From CAYHWW01 sp964360145 (GTDB lineage: Bacteria; Bdellovibrionota; UBA1018; CAYHWW01): a DNA stretch of 19,109 nucleotides. The notes under the pieces were generated by a model. It was not told the origin of the DNA. It searched no databases and worked only from the letters and a program-made list of their open reading frames with translations. Both the position numbers and the translations under genes were made by a program. Position 1 is the first letter of the stretch. Each line of letters starts with the position of its first letter. The DNA lies in NCBI GenBank assembly GCA_964360145.1, contig CAYHWW010000049.1:1-19109 (forward strand), in the 5' to 3' direction. Shown here piece after piece: positions 15,425 to 19,109 of the stretch.

Positions 15425-18400
15425 TTGCTGAGTCAAATCCGCATAGTGCTGCTTGTGATGGTCTGTGCTCTTTCAGTACACAGCCCCATGCTCCACGCCC
15501 AGGATTTCTATGCCCGGGTGCGTGCGGAAGAGCGTCGTCTGGCTACCATCCGCGAGCAGCTTCGTGCCATCCCGCGGGTGAGCGACGTTGTGGAATCCGT
15601 GGGTGATGTGATCATTCACGCCCGTGATGAACGCCGGCGTCTCGATGCTCAGCTCGAAACCGCCCGCACCAGATTTACACGCATACGAGCCCAGGAACTG
15701 GCGGGGCGCACGGCCCAGGCCCGTGCGGAATTCGAAGGCAATGAAGCAACCTGCGCACGCATCTTTGACCCTCGTGTTCGCACCGAGTGCCGTGCCCGTG
15801 GCGGCGTAGGCGGTACCGGATCAGACGATCGCATTAGCATCACAGCTTTACTCCATCGCGTTGAAGGCGGTCTCTCTCGCCATGCCGAAAGTGTGAAGTT
15901 AGCGGGTGAGGCTGGAGCCGTGCTCATCGCCGCTGGGGGCGCAGTGATCGCAGCCCCTGCAGCTGCCGTCCTCGGAGGCGCGGGGTTCGCTTTGGGTTTC
16001 GGAGGCAGCATTGTGGCCCATGGTGTCGGTGGCGTTGTGCTCGATGAGTTGGTGGGTGAGAAGAAGGCGCCCGCCGGTGCGGCATCGGCGGCAGAAGAGG
16101 ATGGGCCCAGTGCGGAAGAACAGGATAGGGCAGCCATGGCGCGGGCCATGGAGCCGCTGTTGCGTCAAGAAGCCGCACCGCTTGCGGATAGCAGCGGCAC
16201 CAACTCCGTGCAAGCCGCGCAAAGCCGTCGCGCTGCCCATAATCGGGCCGTGCTAGAGCGGCAGCGCCGTGCGAGGCGGGCCATGGCCACCCTGAGCGAG
16301 CGCGTGCAGCAGGCGCAGGCTCAAGCCTTAGCCCAAGTGCGGAGCACGGATGCGCCATCAGCGGCGCTCACGCCACTCACAGCCACCGCCGCCGCATCAT
16401 CGCAAAGCAAAAGTCCCGTGGGCCAAGCATCCTCCACCGATGCTGAGCCGCGCCCTTGGACTTTAGATGATCTGCGCTCACGCATGGAGGAACTCCTGCA
16501 CTCGTCGAACACCACCGGCGCGGCTTCAGCTCTTGAGGATGCTGAAAATGCTCAGCGGGAAGCATTGCAAAAGGCCCAGGCCCAAGTGAATGCCGCCAAC
16601 ACTGCCACCGCGGCCCAGGCTCAAGAAGCACGCCGCATCAATCAACTGCTCAACGCCCCGGTGCCGACGCCGCGCACCCTGGCAGCGCTCTACGCCGAGG
16701 CCCAGCGCCAGCTCACCCGAGCGCGCCAGCAGGGCGGGAGGATTCCGCCGGAGTTTGACCTCAATGCCTTTCTCCTGGAGTTTGAGGCCCGAAAAAAAAA
16801 CCTGCCGCAACCGCGGTATGAGCGCATGGTACGGCGTTGGCGCGTGACCGCGCTCGCCATCGACCAAAGAGTGCAAGCAGCTCGGGGCGTGCCCCCGGCG
16901 CGCTGTGCCCAGTTCATGAACGAGGCGGCCCAGCTGGCCACAGATCAGTATCTTTCGAACTATACCAAGGCCAACACCACCATCCTCCCGGCTCTCGATG
17001 GCAGCGGCACCAACTGTCAGGGTCAGACCCAGATGCTCACCGGCGTCATGGCCCGCTTTCATTGTGATCCCAACGCGGTGGTGTCCATTCAGGTCTATCA
17101 TGATCACGTGGCGCCCACGCTCTATGGCGGTGCACCCCGCTCCGTGTTGGACGTCATGCAGAACAAACGCTACGGCATCGTGAGAACTCCCCTCTATCAG
17201 AGCGGCGCATTGCTCTGGGGCTTCCTGGCCCGTCAAGACCATGCGCCCAGCGGCGATCTCACGGACTTTCTCATTGATGAGGGTGTGAACTGTGGTGCGA
17301 ACCGCGATTCACCCCTGCCATTGCTGGCAGGTACCATGGAAGGCATTGACCCCGTCATTGGTGGCGTAAACAGTGCCGCGGAAACACGCGCCAGTGGTGA
17401 GGTGGGTCGCCTCACTGGTGCCACGGATGTCGTGGCAACCAGCGGCCGTCGCCGCGGCGCCTGGGGCCGTATCATCGAGTGGGGCCAGGCCATGGGCATC
17501 GGCAACGCAGACAACGTGGTATGGCCCCGCATTGGCTGTGAAATGAATTTCATGGACGGGCCCATACCTGAACATGCGACCGTGAATAGATCGTCCCAAG
17601 AGAGTCGAGTGTCAGATGATGAAGCCCGTCGGCCTGCACCATCGAGTACAACGACGAGCCCCGTGGGGCGGCCAGTGGAGCGCAATGAGGGCAATGGGTG
17701 GAGGCAGTATCAGATTCCACTGGGCGGTGGGCTGGTGGAAACCGTTCATATTAGCGAGCATAGAGATGAGCGTGGTGGGCGTAGCGCATGCATTGATCGT
17801 ATGGGGGACCTCCCCTGTAGGCAGGTCCCTCGTGATCAGTTTGCCGTTGGGCTAAGGATTGAGTTAGATGCGAGGGCTCAGCAATTCAGGACAAAGTTAG
17901 CGGAGATTGCCGCGCCCCTGAATCAAGCATTTAATCTTGGAATTTCAGATGCTGACCTCAGCGCACGGGCGAATACTATTCTTGCCGCTGAGACACGTAA
18001 CGAGTATTTGCAGCGATTGGAGAATTTCAATGCCTGGCTCCATGAGAGGGTTGTTGCAAGGGCTCCTCAGCTTCTCAATGATCTCATGCTGCCGTCGATG
18101 CAAAGTTTACTCGAGCCCGATTTTAACTCGGATTTCGCGGTACGCCTCAGGACAACCGAGGAATTAAATAATTACTGTTTGTCGTATGCGCGGGGTTTTT
18201 CGGGTGAGCGTTCCCTGTTTCTGGGAATGCAACCCGAGGTTCGTCGCCTGTACGCGCAGAGTGTTGTCACTATCTTCGATGTCGGTAGCGGGCGGCAGTT
18301 CGCCAGACTTCAGGAGGGGCTTTGCCAACACAGCTTCCCCGAGCTTCAAGCCGCCACAGCGGCGAACTACGCTACTATTGAAACGCTCACCGCAAGCCCC

Positions 18401-19109
18401 GATCTGATTCTGACCCTGGCTTCCCTCATGGATGAAGGCACTCTGAGCTCGTTCCTCCATGACCCCGCCCTCACCGTAGCCCATCGTCAAAGGGTGAGTC
18501 GGTTCATGGAAGAGGCCATCCTCAATGGCCGCCTGCGCATTGGCCCCGATCCTGAGCTGCGGTCCCTAGCTGAGCAACAGCGCGTGGATGCACGGGAGGC
18601 CCAGCATCAGCGCCGTGGCCGAAGCGTGGTGGAGGCAGGGCCCACACGGCGCCCCGCCCCCTCTTCACCGGGGGATGGCCTAGTGTGGATTGACGTGGCA
18701 TCGGTGGCGCCCCAAGCAGCCGACACTTCCCAGGCGCGCACTCTGCCACAAGAGGGAAAGGCGGAAACTCGTGAGCGCCCCCCGCGGCGGGGAGACACCA
18801 GCGCGGACCCGCTGGCCATCAATCTCACCCTCGATAAAGTCATAGATATCATGGTCTGGGGTGGGGATATGCCCTCGCTTTATCCTCACCTCGCGCCCCA
18901 AGACCGCAGGCGATATTATCAGTCGCTGTACGTGCGGAATTTTTACAAACAGAGGTTCAGTATCGAGCGGCAAACGGCCCAGGTGCTCCGGGGCAGCTCT
19001 GGTGCAGTGACCCTGGCCAATGGCCTCTCGGTAAATCGTGATTTCGCTATGGGCTTCTTGAATTATGTCCTGCTTGAAGTGCGGGATCACTCACGTGCAA
19101 ATCAATGCG
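15425..19109 (+). CDS. Giant exported multi-domain protein of unknown function (3' end cut by window edge)
   Basis: One frame stays open for at least 1228 codons and leaves the window. A Sec signal peptide is seen (residues 1-25: MLSQIRIVLLVMV... ending MLHA before QD). An Arg/Glu-rich coiled-coil-like segment follows (about 27-105), then a Cys pair (110, 122) and a Gly/Ala-rich hydrophobic stretch (163-206) that could span a membrane or form a glycine zipper. Next come Ala/Gln-rich helical and low-complexity segments (about 210-430). A cysteine-containing globular region (about 490-710) includes TNCQGQTQMLTGVM (Cys531) and YHDHVAP (His559, His561), and resembles transglutaminase-like cysteine enzymes. 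Further Cys at 494, 547, 623 and 705 could form disulfides in the periplasm. A variable stretch follows (about 710-920), then more helical sequence. It begins 29 bases after comM and may share its transcript. I do not recognise the family. Confidence 0.85.
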   Translation, partial: MLSQIRIVLLVMVCALSVHSPMLHAQDFYARVRAEERRLATIREQLRAIPRVSDVVESVGDVIIHARDERRRLDAQLETARTRFTRIRAQELAGRTAQARAEFEGNEATCARIFDPRVRTECRARGGVGGTGSDDRISITALLHRVEGGLSRHAESVKLAGEAGAVLIAAGGAVIAAPAAAVLGGAGFALGFGGSIVAHGVGGVVLDELVGEKKAPAGAASAAEEDGPSAEEQDRAAMARAMEPLLRQEAAPLADSSGTNSVQAAQSRRAAHNRAVLERQRRARRAMATLSERVQQAQAQALAQVRSTDAPSAALTPLTATAAASSQSKSPVGQASSTDAEPRPWTLDDLRSRMEELLHSSNTTGAASALEDAENAQREALQKAQAQVNAANTATAAQAQEARRINQLLNAPVPTPRTLAALYAEAQRQLTRARQQGGRIPPEFDLNAFLLEFEARKKNLPQPRYERMVRRWRVTALAIDQRVQAARGVPPARCAQFMNEAAQLATDQYLSNYTKANTTILPALDGSGTNCQGQTQMLTGVMARFHCDPNAVVSIQVYHDHVAPTLYGGAPRSVLDVMQNKRYGIVRTPLYQSGALLWGFLARQDHAPSGDLTDFLIDEGVNCGANRDSPLPLLAGTMEGIDPVIGGVNSAAETRASGEVGRLTGATDVVATSGRRRGAWGRIIEWGQAMGIGNADNVVWPRIGCEMNFMDGPIPEHATVNRSSQESRVSDDEARRPAPSSTTTSPVGRPVERNEGNGWRQYQIPLGGGLVETVHISEHRDERGGRSACIDRMGDLPCRQVPRDQFAVGLRIELDARAQQFRTKLAEIAAPLNQAFNLGISDADLSARANTILAAETRNEYLQRLENFNAWLHERVVARAPQLLNDLMLPSMQSLLEPDFNSDFAVRLRTTEELNNYCLSYARGFSGERSLFLGMQPEVRRLYAQSVVTIFDVGSGRQFARLQEGLCQHSFPELQAATAANYATIETLTASPDLILTLASLMDEGTLSSFLHDPALTVAHRQRVSRFMEEAILNGRLRIGPDPELRSLAEQQRVDAREAQHQRRGRSVVEAGPTRRPAPSSPGDGLVWIDVASVAPQAADTSQARTLPQEGKAETRERPPRRGDTSADPLAINLTLDKVIDIMVWGGDMPSLYPHLAPQDRRRYYQSLYVRNFYKQRFSIERQTAQVLRGSSGAVTLANGLSVNRDFAMGFLNYVLLEVRDHSRANQC

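Noticed and set aside
16526..17242. A 238-codon frame antisense to the giant gene
   Set aside because: It has no recognisable motif and overlaps a continuous 1228-codon frame with a signal peptide and ribosome-binding site on the other strand.

Overview
This window of about 19 kb (GC-rich, roughly 58-60% by eye) is chromosomal DNA from a flagellated Gram-negative bacterium. A sigma-32-like heat-shock promoter in front of groESL, a sigma-28-like element in front of a flagellin, a trigger factor, RNA-modification enzymes of proteobacterial type and signal-peptide proteins support this. The combination (short Bdellovibrio-like flagellin, a stripped-down ComEC, a very large secreted protein of unknown function) suggests a deltaproteobacterium-like or Bdellovibrionota/Oligoflexia lineage. 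That placement is inference from protein resemblance only.

Layout. 1-1600 (+): the 3' part of tig (trigger factor, cut by the window edge), then a small cyclic-nucleotide-binding-domain protein. 1611-3178 (-): a DUF374-type acyltransferase-like protein, a tRNA-Phe with its own promoter and an unusual 3'-flanking hairpin, and a small exported coiled-coil protein. 3282-5487 (+): heat-shock promoter, groES, groEL and two tandem terminators. 5524-7084: a hypothetical protein (+) overlapping tail-to-tail with a GT4 glycosyltransferase (-). 7116-8214: a regulatory region with nested inverted repeats and a sigma-28-like promoter, a flagellin gene and a large hairpin. 8222-12354: an RNA-modification and metabolism block with trmB (+), metF (-), an RluA-type pseudouridine synthase and an RlmK-like methyltransferase (+, overlapping by 4 bp), and a second RluA-type synthase (-). 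12363-15395: a one-domain ComEC-like protein (-), then a membrane-anchored J-domain protein and a ComM/YifB AAA+ ATPase (+). 15425 to the right edge (+): one uninterrupted reading frame of at least 1228 codons encoding an exported multi-domain protein that leaves the window.

How the genes fit together. Trigger factor and GroESL are protein-folding genes. TrmB, two RluA-family enzymes and an RlmK-like methyltransferase lie within about 4 kb and act on tRNA/rRNA. The ComEC-like membrane protein and ComM, separated by a J-domain protein, suggest a DNA-uptake or natural-transformation locus.

Most notable observations: the giant exported protein with a candidate Cys/His catalytic domain; a near-perfect 40-nt inverted repeat between trmB and metF whose arms contain the last codon and stop codon of both genes; nested TGTGAT half-sites upstream of the flagellin; and an excess of the palindrome CCGCGG across the window.
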